Origin: Cydia pomonella
Taxonomy: Eukaryota; Arthropoda; Insecta; Lepidoptera; Tortricidae
Direction of reading: 5' to 3'
DNA length: 64,000 nucleotides
Assembly (NCBI RefSeq): GCF_033807575.1
Contig: NC_084705.1
Coordinates: 15,866,019-15,930,018, forward strand
Made by a program: the position numbers and the translations under genes. The notes beneath the pieces were generated by a model, which ran no database searches, was not told the origin of the DNA, and saw only the letters and a program-made list of their open reading frames with translations. Position 1 is the stretch's first letter, and each line of letters begins with the position of its first letter. Positions 1-9,639 of the stretch are shown here, piece by piece.

Positions 1-820
1 GCATTCATTTCAGTTTTTTTGTCTGTACTCTTTTTCAGCCGTTAAAGTTCAAGGAGATGGACAGTTGTGAAGGCGAAAATGGGTGCGATGTGTGGGGGTC
101 CATGGTTAGAATTTTTCGTAGCAGTTTTTGCACTTAGATGAATTTATCAACTTTGGCTTTTCTATAGATTAGTTGTAGATCGGAATATTGATATTATTTT
201 AGGAACAGAAGTTTAAACGTAAATGTATGTTATATTGCTTTATTTACCAAAATTAATATCATAGCTAAAAGAGGGAAACAGTTTTCTAGCATTTTTCCCC
301 AGCCTCGGCAGCAATGTTTTAAGATGGCTGTCGCGGCAGAAAGTTACGTTACGGCTTGTGGCATTATTTTTTATAATTTTGGTGTATAGGTAGAGATATA
401 GACCTTGTAGGCCACGAATTTCCAGAAACACAGTGTTCCAGATGATTTATTATAAAGCTCCTGTTGATATTTTAGGAAAGGTATTCGATGTAGAAAAAGG
501 TGGATTAGCGGAAGAAATTACCAAATCCAATAGAGATAAAACACTACAGAGTTAAGCTCTAATGGCCCTCGTTTTTCCGACGAAGATGGAGGTGATTATA
601 CTTTTACCATTCAGGGTATAACCAACTGACCGTGAGGGTTTGGAAATGGGAAGGGGAGCATTTTCTCTTCTATTCCAATTCTGTAGCTGTTATCGAAGAG
701 AATTTGAAATAGAGGTGGATTGTCAAAGAAAACTTTGTAGCTGTAATACATTTACTGCCATCTTTCGAAACATGATTAAAACTTTTAGAAACTTTTTTGA
801 TCCTTATTCTTTCACTTATA
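1..820 (+). repeat. Unclassified dispersed repeat, copy 1 (cut by window edge)
   Basis: This stretch aligns almost throughout with 34169-35030: both begin near TTTCAGTTTT, share the block GCCGTTAAAGTTCAAGGAGA, the block GGAACAGAAGTTTAAACGTA and a run ending in CTGCCATCTTTCGA. The pair shows it is an interspersed repeat and not unique DNA. No reverse transcriptase, transposase or terminal repeat is visible. It may be part of a non-autonomous element or of an untranslated retrotransposon region. Its left end lies outside the window. Confidence 0.7.
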
Positions 821-821
821 A

Positions 822-964
822 GTGTTAAATTTGTTAAATATCAAAAATCTAATAGATCTAAGGCCAAAGCTATAGCGACATCGTTTCGAGTGATGGCGCC
901 ATTACCTTATTTAGTTTGTGCCCGGTAAGAGCCGCCGGTTTTTGATATTTAACAAATTGAACAC
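822..964. mobile_element. MITE with 26-bp terminal inverted repeats
   Basis: The ends 822-847 and 939-964 are inverted copies (GTGTTAAATTTGTTAAATAT... against its complement) differing at one position in 26. The 143-bp interior is non-coding. ATAA stands on both sides (818-821 and 965-968) and could be a target duplication, but the flank is low complexity. Superfamily unknown; it depends on a transposase encoded elsewhere. Confidence 0.75.
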
Positions 965-1036
965 ATAAATAAAATAAATAAATATTATAGGGACATTCTT
1001 ACACAAATTGACTAAGTCCCGACAACGATATATATA

Positions 1037-1179
1037 AAGCCCGACTAGAAATATACGATTATTTTCAAGAGGGCGCTGTTATTCTCGTGTATAGGGTGAC
1101 AGTTCAGTTTAGTATGAAAAATTTTGTTCCAATGAAATTCCGCAATATGGCGTGTGATCATATATTACTGGTCAGGCTT
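1037..1179. mobile_element. TA-flanked MITE nested in the SINE
   Basis: The ends AAGCCCGACTAGAAATATA and the complement of the right end match at 16 of 19 positions. TA lies on both sides (1035-1036 and 1180-1181), the target duplication typical of Tc1/mariner elements. SINE sequence resumes on both sides, so this element is younger than the SINE. There is no coding capacity in 143 bp. Confidence 0.75.
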
Positions 1180-1189
1180 TAATAAACAA

Positions 1190-1228
1190 ATACATACATA
1201 CATACATACATACATACATACATACATA
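1190..1228. repeat. (ATAC)n microsatellite
   Basis: About ten tandem copies of CATA/TACA. It lies inside the SINE body, between the nested MITE and the tRNA-like head. Confidence 0.95.
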
Positions 1229-1394
1229 GAAAACATCCATGACTCAGGAACTCATGTGCTCATGACACAAATAAATGCCCTTACCGGGATTCGAACCCAG
1301 GACCATCGGCTTCTTAAGAAGGGTCATTACCCACTAGGCCAGACCGGTCGTCAACTATATCATACACACACATATCAAGACATATTACATGACA

Positions 1395-1521
1395 TATAAG
1401 TGAAAGAATAAGGATCAAAGCCAAATGGCGTTCTAAAAGTTTTAATCATGTATCGAAAGATGGCAGTAAATTTACATGACTACAAAGTTTACTTTGACAA
1501 TACACCTCTATTTCAAATTAT
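1395..1521 (-). repeat. Inverted partial copy of the base-1 repeat
   Basis: This segment is the reverse complement of about 700-820, sharing TATAAGTGAAAGAATAAGGA, CGAAAGATGGCAGTAAAT and CACCTCTATTTCAAATT. The two arms bracket 821-1394, which contains the two MITEs and the SINE. The original unit was therefore a fold-back, or two opposed copies, later opened up by insertions. Confidence 0.75.
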
Positions 1522-1924
1522 CTTTAGTTAGTCACCAGCAGGTAGATTACCAGTCAGGGGCCGCAGTATAAACCCAGATCAGTTGAACAATTTACTACTT
1601 TGCTGTGCGGTATTTAAAGCACCAACATAGGTCCTGACTGGCTTAAAAAGTTAAAATGCTCTGTTTTTGTATGTTTTTGTTGCATGTTAAGACGGCCCAA
1701 TGATGGCATTTTGAGGTCATTTACTGAAAATAGGTCCGTTGGCACTGTTTGGTGTATCTTTCTAATCATGCTCTACCCGTTCCTCGCCTTTCGGTTGTAA
1801 TGGTTAGTTTTGATAACTGCATTGTCACAAGAACATGGCGTCCTAAAGAACTTACATGTTCTAGGAGTCAGTTTCCACTTACGTTAGTATAGGCAGTCAC
1901 CATCCAACAGACGCAGGGGTTATT
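1522..1924. other. No gene or repeat recognised
   Basis: Non-coding, moderately AT-rich sequence with stops in all frames. Nothing assignable was seen. Confidence 0.5.
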
Positions 1925-2306
1925 TAAAGGTAACGTTCGTATTCTCGACCGCAGCTGCACTACTGCCGCAGCATTGCAGAGTGACATTACTGCCGACGCA
2001 AATGTCAAAATTGTGGGCAGCAGCACCAAGTTTGAGATTTGCGGCTGTAATTCAGTCGGTAAATAATATTGTTACACTGCAATACTGCTCCGGCTGACTG
2101 CACAGTATTGCAGCGCTACATGGCTGCAGAAAATGTCCAAATTTCAATATAAATTTATCGCAGCTGGCAGTATTGTCGGGCTGCAATACTACTACAGTAG
2201 TTGACTGTTATGCAGTCAGCGGCAGTAATGCAGTCCGCAGTAATGTCTCGCTACAAATATTGCAGCAGTAGTGCAGCTGTGGTCGGGAATCTGAACGTTA
2301 CCTTTA
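1925..2306. mobile_element. CAG/CTG-rich MITE with 42-bp inverted ends
   Basis: The outer 42 bases on each side (1925-1966 and 2265-2306) are inverted copies with only a few differences. Both begin TAAAGGTAACGTTC, followed by a CGACC.CAGCTGCACTACTGC block. The 382-bp body is dominated by TGCAG and CTGCA half-sites spaced a few bases apart. Related pieces occur at 6990-7085, 9183-9400 and 50155-50235. No protein is encoded. Superfamily unknown. Confidence 0.75.
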
Positions 2307-2356
2307 CAATGCTTAGAGTAGTGGTCGACCTTGGCCATCTTGCTGTAGGTTGTTTA

Positions 2357-2491
2357 TACGGTCACGTCTGAAAATATCGATACGAAAAATGTGCCAAATA
2401 TATGTATACACTACCTTAATATATGGGCAATAAAGTCTTGAATACATATTTTTGGCACTTTTTGGTATCGGTATTTTCAGATGTGACCGTA
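2357..2491. mobile_element. Fold-back MITE, 52-bp arms
   Basis: The arms 2357-2408 and 2440-2491 are inverted copies starting TACGGTCAC.TCTGAAAATA; the loop is about 30 bp. The open frame running through it on the minus strand is a by-product of this symmetry. Flanking duplication not determined. Confidence 0.75.
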
Positions 2492-2546
2492 CGTTGCGGT
2501 TTCTCGGATTCAAATTCGGAAAAGTTATCAAATTTCTTGAAGAGTT

Positions 2547-2716
2547 AAGCTTCTAACTCTACAAGCCCTAACTTCACAAACTCTACACCTTAGTCAAAAT
2601 ATATGGCTTGGCCGTTTTGCTACCGTCACATGGGCGTAAGGTGAAAAATGTATTCACTATTCATTATATACGACGGCCAAGTCATGTGACTTTGACTAAG
2701 GTAGAGTTAGAAGCTT
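2547..2716. mobile_element. Fold-back MITE, perfect 16-bp ends
   Basis: The ends AAGCTTCTAACTCTAC (2547-2562) and GTAGAGTTAGAAGCTT (2701-2716) are exact complements. A second inverted block (CCTTAGTCAAA... / ...TTTGACTAAGG) with ACGGCCAAG lies inside. A solo arm of the same family is at 44268-44345. Confidence 0.8.
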
Positions 2717-3468
2717 GGCTCTATACGTCTGAGTGAGGAGCTTCCAAAAATATGATCGTATTTCGTTCTATTTTTTGCTTCTAAAATGTATACTTAATAT
2801 TTGAAACTCGAGGTCAGTCCAACGAAGTGGCATATCTTTTTAGTTATGATCTTAAGGTAAGTAGGTATACATCAAATTGTGTAATTTTTTTACATAATGG
2901 CAATATTCAGAAAGGAAAACGGGACAACGATTGCAGGAAGAAGCAGTCGTCCACTTCCCCTTTTAAATTTAATCACGATGAAAAGTTTACGGTGAAGGTG
3001 AAGTGGGGCAAGTGCACTCAAGATGGATCACCAAGCCAAGCAGACAAAAAAGTTCGCCACTCCACGGTAAAAACACCGATCTTTGTATTTCTTGAATAGT
3101 TGCATAAATCTGGCTTTCTCTTTGCTGCTTCAAAAAAAATATAGAGAACATTTTTTGTAACCTTTTAATCCCGGTGTGCATTTTTATTTAATCCATAAAG
3201 ATTAGCGAAAAAGCTCCTGATAAATTATTAAATTTCTAGAGACAGAACAATTTTCAAACCCTAAGGGGAAAGTTTATATAAAGTAACGGTCAAATAAATA
3301 TTTGTTCACAAACCTTGAGTTCTTGAGAATTATCTGGGAGGTTCTTATTAGGTATTTTGTCTAATTTCAAATTAATAGTACGTTATTGCAGAGGCCGCCA
3401 ATTCGTGGATAAGATTCGATTTTTCGAAAAATTACGAATCCAAGAATTGGCTATTCCTGCCGAGGCAT
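2717..3468. other. Unassigned stretch
   Basis: The only longer frames (about 90 and 64 codons around 2827-3181) lie opposite each other, have no recognisable domain and no homologous second copy. I treat them as chance. The segment 2940-3070 is somewhat less AT-rich than its surroundings. Confidence 0.4.
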
Positions 3469-3832
3469 ATACCGGGTGTTTCCTGTAACAGGAGAAATAA
3501 ATTAAACTATAAGCTGTACTCCTCAAACTGACCAACATTTGTTCAACAACTTTGAAATTTAACTTATGTTTTGAATTTTATTACACATTAAAGTTAATTA
3601 TAAGACGCAATGTATTGCGAATTTTGTTATGTTTAAAGCGTGACAAGCAACGTCAAACACACTGATGTCAGCGTACATTGTTAATAATATTAAATTTGTA
3701 TGAAAAAGTTAAAATCTAAAGATTTCATAATTTTTTAAAGTTGGTATTGAAAAGTTATATCGTATCGTATCGTTAGTAGGAGTACAATATATGGTTTAAT
3801 TATTTGCTCGTGTTACAGGAAACACCCGGTAT
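3469..3832. mobile_element. TIR element, ACCGGGTGTTTCCTGTAACA ends
   Basis: The 22-bp ends (3469-3490 and 3811-3832) are perfect inverted copies built on ACCGGGTGTTTCCTGTAACA. The 364-bp interior has no frame of note. The outermost AT/TA bases are part of the symmetry, so a TA target duplication is possible but cannot be separated from the repeat. The sharp, identical termini suggest a fairly recent insertion. Confidence 0.8.
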
Positions 3833-4904
3833 AGTGCTTTTCTCCAATCATGCGAGGAAAACATAAGATAATAATTGTTTAAGCATCACTTGAATCGCAC
3901 TTTCACATCAAAAATGTCAAAACCAATTTCCCTCATTAATTTTAATATTTTTAAAAAGTGTAAGTCACAACTCATACTGCCATGCAGTACCATTCAATAT
4001 TCGTTCATTCAATTTAATTGTGCAATATAATTTGTATGTGCACGCCCGAGATCCTTAAAAATATATATAAGTTATGTTGTCCCTGTTTTTATTAAACAGT
4101 ATTCGCACATACACGACGATCTTGTAAGAACGAGACATTTTGGTTTATCTTGCTATCTCACTCTATCGTATAGCTTGAAATGACTGCTGACCCGTGTAGA
4201 CGTGGTGATAATAATAAGTGGCTGTTTTCGTTGCTTTTTCTTTGTCGGTACATGTTTTTCGTCCGCTAAAACAGGACGATAATGATTTGATTTTGACCAT
4301 AAAGAAGAATTTCCCGCTCTATTTTTGCAACAATAAGGTGAACATTGCCGAGCATACTGGAGAATCAATTTAACCAACCATTTTATCATAATACATAATT
4401 AGAATAATTTGCGAAAATCCAATTTTCAATTTGCATTTTTTTGCAATTTGGTTTGTATCTCATAAAAGTTGCTCTTTAGTTGCCCAATTCAAACTTAGTA
4501 AGAAAACGTATCTTAAGCCTAGAAAGCTTCTGAATACATGAATATTAAGGAGAATACGATTAAGTTGCCAAGCTAATAACTACATTTTCACAAAAAAATC
4601 AATAAATAGTACGCACATTCCTGATTGCAACAGTGTAGTCACTTAATGACTTTTAAATGTATGAATTTGGCAGTAAACCCCAAGCGACTTATTATTTCAC
4701 TGTTTAAGATTAAGGGCTTCGTGAAGTAGTTTTTAATGACTTTAGTAAATGAACCGTTCCTAAAGTTAACGCTTGTGGAAAAGTTAAGGTGTATAATTTT
4801 CTCATAAATAAGAAAAGTTCATCATGGAAAAGTCGAGCGAAAAGAACCTTTTTATAAACATTATTTATATAACTATATGGAATCTCTAAGGAAAGCAAAG
4901 CAGA
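3833..4904. other. Unassigned stretch
   Basis: About 1 kb of AT-rich sequence with only short chance frames (for example 4153-4389, minus). No repeat partner was found in the window. Confidence 0.4.
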
Positions 4905-5035
4905 CCTGGCGGTGAACTTACATTGTAGAAGCGGAGGCTATAGAGAAGGCCTGGAGACCGATCGAGTTGGTGACGCACTGTGAACGCCATCTGCCCCATC
5001 AAGAGGTTAAAGGACATTAAGTAAGAGAGTCTAGC
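4905..5035 (+). mobile_element. Possible RTE-type LINE 3' end fragment
   Basis: Reading GAAGGCCTGGAGACCGATCG... gives E-G-L-E-T-D-R-V-G-D-A-L followed by a stop, resembling the very C-terminus of RTE-like LINEs as I remember them. The piece ends near a GTAAG-rich tail. No upstream reverse-transcriptase sequence is attached. Low confidence; it rests on one short peptide. Confidence 0.35.
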
Positions 5036-5189
5036 ACGATAAGCTAAGGAGTATGCTATCAGTAATAAAATAGAAAACATATTGAGCCCTGAATTTACGC
5101 CGCCGCTGCTGCAGTTAGCGAAATTCCATTTTTTCCATTGTATTTAGGCGCTAAGGCGGCTAAGGGGTACGGGGTTAATAACAAAGACC

Positions 5190-5530
5190 GGGCAAGTACG
5201 AGACGGACTCGCCATCAACGTTACAAATTTAACTGAAAGTAGGTACCCTATATATTTTGATTCATTTGAGAGTGTCGAAATATACGCCGTATCTTTTTTA
5301 CGTTAACTTAGAAGTTTGATTTTTTTACAGCTTCAAGGAACTGTAGATCTGAGTATATGGTTTTAATTTCAACACGATACGTTCACGCGTTTCCGAGATA
5401 AAGGGTCTTGACAGACAGATGGACGGACGGATAGACGAACATACAAACGAACAATAAAGTGATCCTTTCCCAATTTCCCTTTTTTCCTTTTGAGGTACGG
5501 ATGCTAAAAACGATTCCAAATGAAACAAAA
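5190..5530 (+). repeat. GGTTCCGTA-type repeat, degraded copy
   Basis: The start (GGCAAGTACGAGACGGACTC) and the later block GACAGACAGATGGACGGACGG followed by TTTTGAGGTACGGA match, in order, the two ends of the fuller copy at 24604-25385. The interior is divergent. Non-coding; the family is widespread in Lepidoptera as I recall, class uncertain. Confidence 0.55.
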
Positions 5531-6249
5531 ATGCTTCAACCTTTTCACATTCTTGCAAATACCTTTTTTTATCTGCCTATAGTAATATAAAATAATGTAT
5601 ATACTTATAAAATAACAATTATAGACTGTTTTAATTTACGGGTTTATATCAAATTTCAGAATAGTAGTGTACAGCGTAACTGATGCATGAAAACCAAACT
5701 TAAGGCAGCAGATCAGGGGATAAAGTTATTCAGAATTATTATTCAAGAGAGAGTTCAGTGTGAAGAATGTAAGTAAACGCGTCTGTCTGCAAGAGATTGC
5801 ATTCATTAATCTCTTCTATCTGGTTATGATTGCTCTCATAATTTCAATAAAGGAAAGTGCACGTCGTTAAGTTCACATTTATGGAATTATTGTTAGGATT
5901 TCTAGTAAAAATATATAAAATGATCAACGTTATAACCAATTGAAGAACTAATACGGCCAATGACACTCCTATAAAGACGCCCCTGCAAGTATGTGTATGT
6001 AAATCAAACAGGTCCTTGGACCTTAAAGCATGCCAAATACATTACTTTTCCCTAGTTTTTTGTTGAGTAGACTTACAAACACTTACAAAATCGAATATAA
6101 AATATTGACAGGTGTTTGATATCCAAATAGGCGAGGGCTTAGTCGCTAAAAATGATTCTTGGCGGTCTTTTTCTATGACAAACAAAGGATTGTGAAACAG
6201 AATCCTGAGCTTAGTGATGGAAATGGACTAATTCAACGAAATAATTTTA
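5531..6249. other. Unassigned stretch
   Basis: No gene, inverted repeat or second copy seen. Only short frames. Confidence 0.4.
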
Positions 6250-6312
6250 CAGTAGTACATAATTATCGTGCTATTTTTCCGCACTAGTGCGTAAATTAGC
6301 ACATTAGCTCAA
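6250..6312 (+). repeat. Fragment of the GTACATATGG dispersed repeat
   Basis: The block GTGCTATTTTTCCGCACTAGTGCGTAAATTAGCA matches the left part of the longer copy at 49831-50062 (CCGCACTAGTGCGTAAATTAGCA). Confidence 0.6.
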
Positions 6313-6989
6313 TTTTTAATTAATACCTGCCTATTCAAATTGAGTACTTGTACAATTTGATTCCGCACATAAAAATAGATTGTCTAAATATCACAAAGTT
6401 AAAAACGACTAACTTACCTTCTTATTGAAAATTTTACTAGAAATTCTAATGAATACTCAACCAACGGTCCGTAAAGAATAATAATTATGCCAAGCCACTT
6501 AAAACTCTTTTGCATGTTTTAATATATCTCGACACGAGACATCTCTCAAGCCTCCTTAGAGATAACAAAAAACTCAGTAATCTCCTTAATAAATAGTTGT
6601 ACCAGGTGCGTTGAAGTCCTGAACACTTCGCTGCGAAGTGCTTTCCTCCAGGAAAATATGATGTAAATATTTATAAGATGAAAACGGAAAGAATTTCAAC
6701 CAAATGGATTTTCGCTGAACTTATTCAACAAACTTTGTAATAGAATACAGAATAAGCACCGTATGCAGGATTTTTGCTCGAAAGTTTCACTAAGCGGCCT
6801 AATTTTACTTCCAGAATGAAAATTTTAATGTATTTGTGATAATTCTCATCTCAGCCCCTTTTGTTTTGTACTTATATGATACTACTACAAGTAAATTGTA
6901 AAAAATCATTTGCAGACCTCGGTAATTAGTAAAATGGCGCAGCAAGCACCAAGCATCTGGCAAGTCTGTGGTTATATGTGTAATTTTGT
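6313..6989. other. Unassigned stretch with a small palindrome
   Basis: The only structure seen is a 17-bp hairpin around 6623-6641 (CACTTCG CTG CGAAGTG). No gene. Confidence 0.4.
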
Positions 6990-7085
6990 CTAAAGGTGAC
7001 GTCTCAATGACAACAACAGCTACATTACTGTTGTGACAGTACTGCTGCGGTCTTGTCGCGGGCATTGTCACTGTTAATTTTCTTG
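6990..7085. repeat. Relative of the CAG/CTG-rich MITE
   Basis: Begins AAAGGTGACGTCTC and ends near CATTGTCACTGTTAA, with ACAGCTACATTACTGTTGTG and CTGCTGCGGTC between. Layout and word content resemble the element at 1925-2306, but identity is low. Confidence 0.4.
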
Positions 7086-7159
7086 ATAAAATGAGTTACG
7101 TTCGCAGCCGCAATTAGAAACGGTAACGGTTTCCAATAACGAAAATGAATAAATAAAAT

Positions 7160-7378
7160 TTACACTACATACGGTGCTAGTTTATTATTATATGTAAGTG
7201 CGATAAGTAGCACATTACGTAACTATGACGAAAATTTAAAAGGCCATATGTACTGTAAAATGTTGTACAATACATGTGCAAATAGGTAATTCGCAACTCA
7301 TGTCGATCGTGTTTTATTATATATTTATCGTTTCGAATTTCCTATTTCTCGCACTTGTATCGTAATGTACTATTATCA
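7160..7378 (+). repeat. GTACATATGG dispersed repeat, copy
   Basis: Aligns with 49831-50062 along its length: GGTGCTA, GCACATTACGTAACT, GGCCATATGTACTGTAAAA, GTACAATACATGTGC, AATTCGCAACTCATGTCGAT and TCGTAATGTACTA. A reverse-oriented piece lies at 63715-63828. Non-coding; class unknown. Confidence 0.7.
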
Positions 7379-7810
7379 CTATAAACAAGATTGAAAATTC
7401 TCTGTTGTCAAACTTTTCTAGTTACTTAAACTCTGTTGAAAATTAGACATGTTTCAATATTTGCTTTTGTGTAACTCTAACGAACTAACGTAATTTTTAA
7501 TTCAGGCTATGTATTGTGAACTTGTGTTATGGAGCGTTTCGCATCATTTTATTGGGAGCAATATTTATTAAAGTCACTTTCAATTAGCAGTCTAAATTGT
7601 AATGCGTATTCCAAGCTCACCCCTTAAAACGTAAAAAAAGAACTTTTAAACGCGTACTGGTTAATTTTTAATTATCTAAAAAGGCGCATTACTTGGAAAA
7701 ACCAACCTGTATTACCGCTAAAACGTGCCACCAGACCGCTAAAAACCCTATACATTGTACAAAACTGGGCCGGGCATTTTCTTAATAACAGTGTAAGTGC
7801 AATTTTCCAG
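7379..7810. other. Unassigned stretch
   Basis: AT-rich, non-coding as far as can be seen. Confidence 0.4.
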
Positions 7811-7917
7811 GTGGGGTAACAGCGACAATGGCATAATCCTGCCTTTCCTTCTGAAAGGAGAAGTCCGCATACGATTGCGACCTCGGTTGCTGCCTCGTTT
7901 AGGATGCCATGGTTTGG
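7811..7917 (+). other. GC-richer open patch with splice-like borders
   Basis: A 107-base patch follows a pyrimidine/A stretch ending TTTTCCAG and is followed by GTAAGT, matching acceptor and donor consensus. One forward frame stays open across it (1 + 35 codons + 1). It reads W-G-N-S-D-N-G-I-I-L-P-F-L-L and continues with an R/L-rich part. The opposite strand is also open (7748-7957), so coding is not proven. I recognise no domain. It may be a small exon, a TE fragment, or chance. Confidence 0.25.
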
Positions 7918-8214
7918 GTAAGTAATAAAACGTATACAAATTTATAATACACTGCACTGCTCAGAAGATATAAATTCAATTTGAATAATTTGTAATTATA
8001 ACGTACGAAATGTTTAATAACGAAATGTATAAATAAATAACTTCAGATGTAAATTCGTTTACAATAAATATTAATAAGCGCAATGTTCATATTATATGTA
8101 TAATATACCTAAGAAATAACTTACGTATAGTTCTCAAAACCTAATTTCCTGGGTATCTGCAGGATATCACAGTTTTAACTTCACTTAACCCATTTTTTGG
8201 TAGCAGTTTTATGT

Positions 8215-8470
8215 TCTGTGTGGCGAGCGGTTGGGGAGTAGCGACCGCACGTATTCGAGTGTTCCTGGGGAGTTCTGGAGGCCTACCGCGAACCACGTTC
8301 GACGTGTTGCCTCTCTGTTGCACTTGTGAATTCGTACGTAAGCGTGATAGGGAGGTAACACGTCGAACGTGGTTCGCGGTAGGCCCTCTGTCACCCGATA
8401 GGTTGGACACAGGGCCCTCAGCCGTGCGTCTGGTTTGCCTTAGCCGGCCGTCTACAGTTTTTTGTTGTTA
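8215..8470 (-). mobile_element. Fragment of the 55.7-kb repeat family, split by a MITE
   Basis: The flanks of the MITE at 8280-8385 (GTGGCGAGCGGTTGGGGAGT, AGCGACC on the left; GGACACAGGGCCCTC and TCTGGTTTGCCTTAGCCGGC on the right) correspond in order to 55770-55920 (TGTGGCGAGCTCTTGGGGAG, AACGACC, CTCTGGCTTGCCTTGATTGG). The MITE therefore landed inside an existing repeat copy. Overlapping open frames here on both strands come from the high GC and the palindrome. Confidence 0.6.
8280..8385. mobile_element. GGCCTACCGCG MITE, 34-bp arms
   Basis: The arms 8280-8313 and 8352-8385 are inverted copies at 33 of 34 positions, starting GGCCTACCGCGAACCACGTT. The loop contains GAATTCGTACGTAAGCGTGA. Further, more decayed copies are at 9072-9171, 14039-14160 and 22355-22432. 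High arm identity marks this as the youngest of the four. Confidence 0.85.
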
Positions 8471-9071
8471 AAAACAATAAAACCATTAAGTTGTTTGAAT
8501 GTTACACATTACGAGTACTGGCGTGAGCACTTGACTCGTGTAATCAGACCGTGCCTTTTATTACTTTGTTCAACTTTGACTGCCGGCGGTTGTTCGGGAC
8601 TATTAATTTAAAACGTTACTGCCATTGTGGATGTTACGATACTGTACAATGTAATTTTTATACAGATTATTATATTGAATCGAATGTTAATTGCATACTT
8701 ATAACTTTGTATAGGTAGTCTTTTTTGGGATTAACATAACATGGAATTTAAGTCGTTAATTCAATTTTACCTAATACATAATATTTATCAAAATCGAATA
8801 CTAAACTAACCTTAACCAAAGAAACATATGTTTGTGTCAAAAATGAAATCTTTGATAGAAACTTTTATAACTAAAAATATTAACGTCATCAATACATTTG
8901 ACTCATCGAAACAAATCATACGAAAGTTCGAAGGATTTACTCATAGAAGTAAATCCACTGCAATTAATTTTATGAAATAGCTCATACCTATACAATAGTC
9001 TTTGAAGAGTGCTACTATCCACGTGTTGGCTCAATTATCGGTTCAACTTTGTCAATCACTGCCAACAGAAA
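8471..9071. other. Unassigned stretch
   Basis: AT-rich, no frame or repeat partner noticed. Confidence 0.4.
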
Positions 9072-9171
9072 GGCCTACCACAAAACTCGAAAAATGTTAT
9101 CTGCATCTCTATCGCTTGAACGGGCAAGAGCGATAGAGAGACAGAAACGGATTTTCGATTTGCGGTAGGCC
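9072..9171. mobile_element. GGCCTACCGCG-type MITE, copy 2
   Basis: Bounded by GGCCTACCACAAAACTCGAAAA and the complement TTTTCGATTTGCGGTAGGCC. The interior arms CTCTATCGCTTG / AGAGCGATAGAG are also inverted. 100 bp, non-coding. Confidence 0.8.
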
Positions 9172-9182
9172 GTCACCTTTGT

Positions 9183-9400
9183 TGATTTTAAAGGTGATGT
9201 TCAGGTTACACCTACAGCAGTATTTATATTGCAGAGGGTTTTAATCACGACAGCAATGTGACAACGACAACAAAGTTATCAAGAAATTTACAGGGACTAC
9301 TGCAGTTGCCATACCAATGTTACTTTTAAGGTGATATTATAGTTGAGACCGCAGCAGCATTATTATTGCAGCGTTACTTCTGACGCGGGAGAAGATTTCA
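9183..9400. repeat. Relative of the CAG/CTG-rich MITE
   Basis: Contains AAAGGTGATGTTCAGGTTAC, CAGCAGTATTTATATTGCAG, ACTACTGCAGTTGCC and CCGCAGCAGCATTATTATTG. Word content and start resemble 1925-2306. Boundaries are vague. Confidence 0.4.
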
Positions 9401-9410
9401 CACTCAATTT

Positions 9411-9468
9411 AATTTACTAGATAAATTGCGTTATTGTAACGACAATAACGTAATTTATCCAGTAAATT
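9411..9468. other. Near-perfect 27-bp hairpin, 4-base loop
   Basis: 9411-9437 and 9442-9468 are inverted copies with two mismatches around the loop AACG. The arms are AT-rich (AATTTACT.GATAAATT.CG). It could be the core of a palindromic MITE or simply a hairpin; no second copy was seen. Confidence 0.6.
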
Positions 9469-9639
9469 AAAAACACACACCGCCATATAACACAATCCGT
9501 AACACACATGTACGTAGATTGGAATCATATAGGCGGCCAAATACATTTTAGCGTCTTATCTTCTTTAAAATAGGGTATTTAATAATGAAAACATAAAATT
9601 AATAATTAATAACATAAATGATGTATGTGAAAATCAGAG

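Larger units (their letters stand above)
965..1352 (-). mobile_element. tRNA-derived SINE, minus strand, interrupted
   Basis: Read on the minus strand, the element starts near 1352 with a tRNA-like head carrying an A-box-like TGGCCTAGTGGG and a B-box GGTTCGAATCC (complement of 1288-1298), the internal RNA polymerase III promoter of tRNA-type SINEs. It runs through an ATAC microsatellite to an A/T tail near 965. The same body is seen at 18660-18895, 25853-26022 and 58918-59075, which supports a family. A 143-bp MITE (1037-1179) interrupts it, and a middle block present in the 25.9-kb copy is missing. The tRNA head is not a working tRNA. Confidence 0.8.

Noticed and set aside
1277..1352. Functional tRNA gene
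   Set aside because: Only A- and B-box regions are tRNA-like, the stems do not pair, and the same sequence heads a SINE family.
8141..8471. Four overlapping open frames on both strands
   Set aside because: They arise from the GC-rich palindromic MITE and the repeat fragment around it, where both strands read open.
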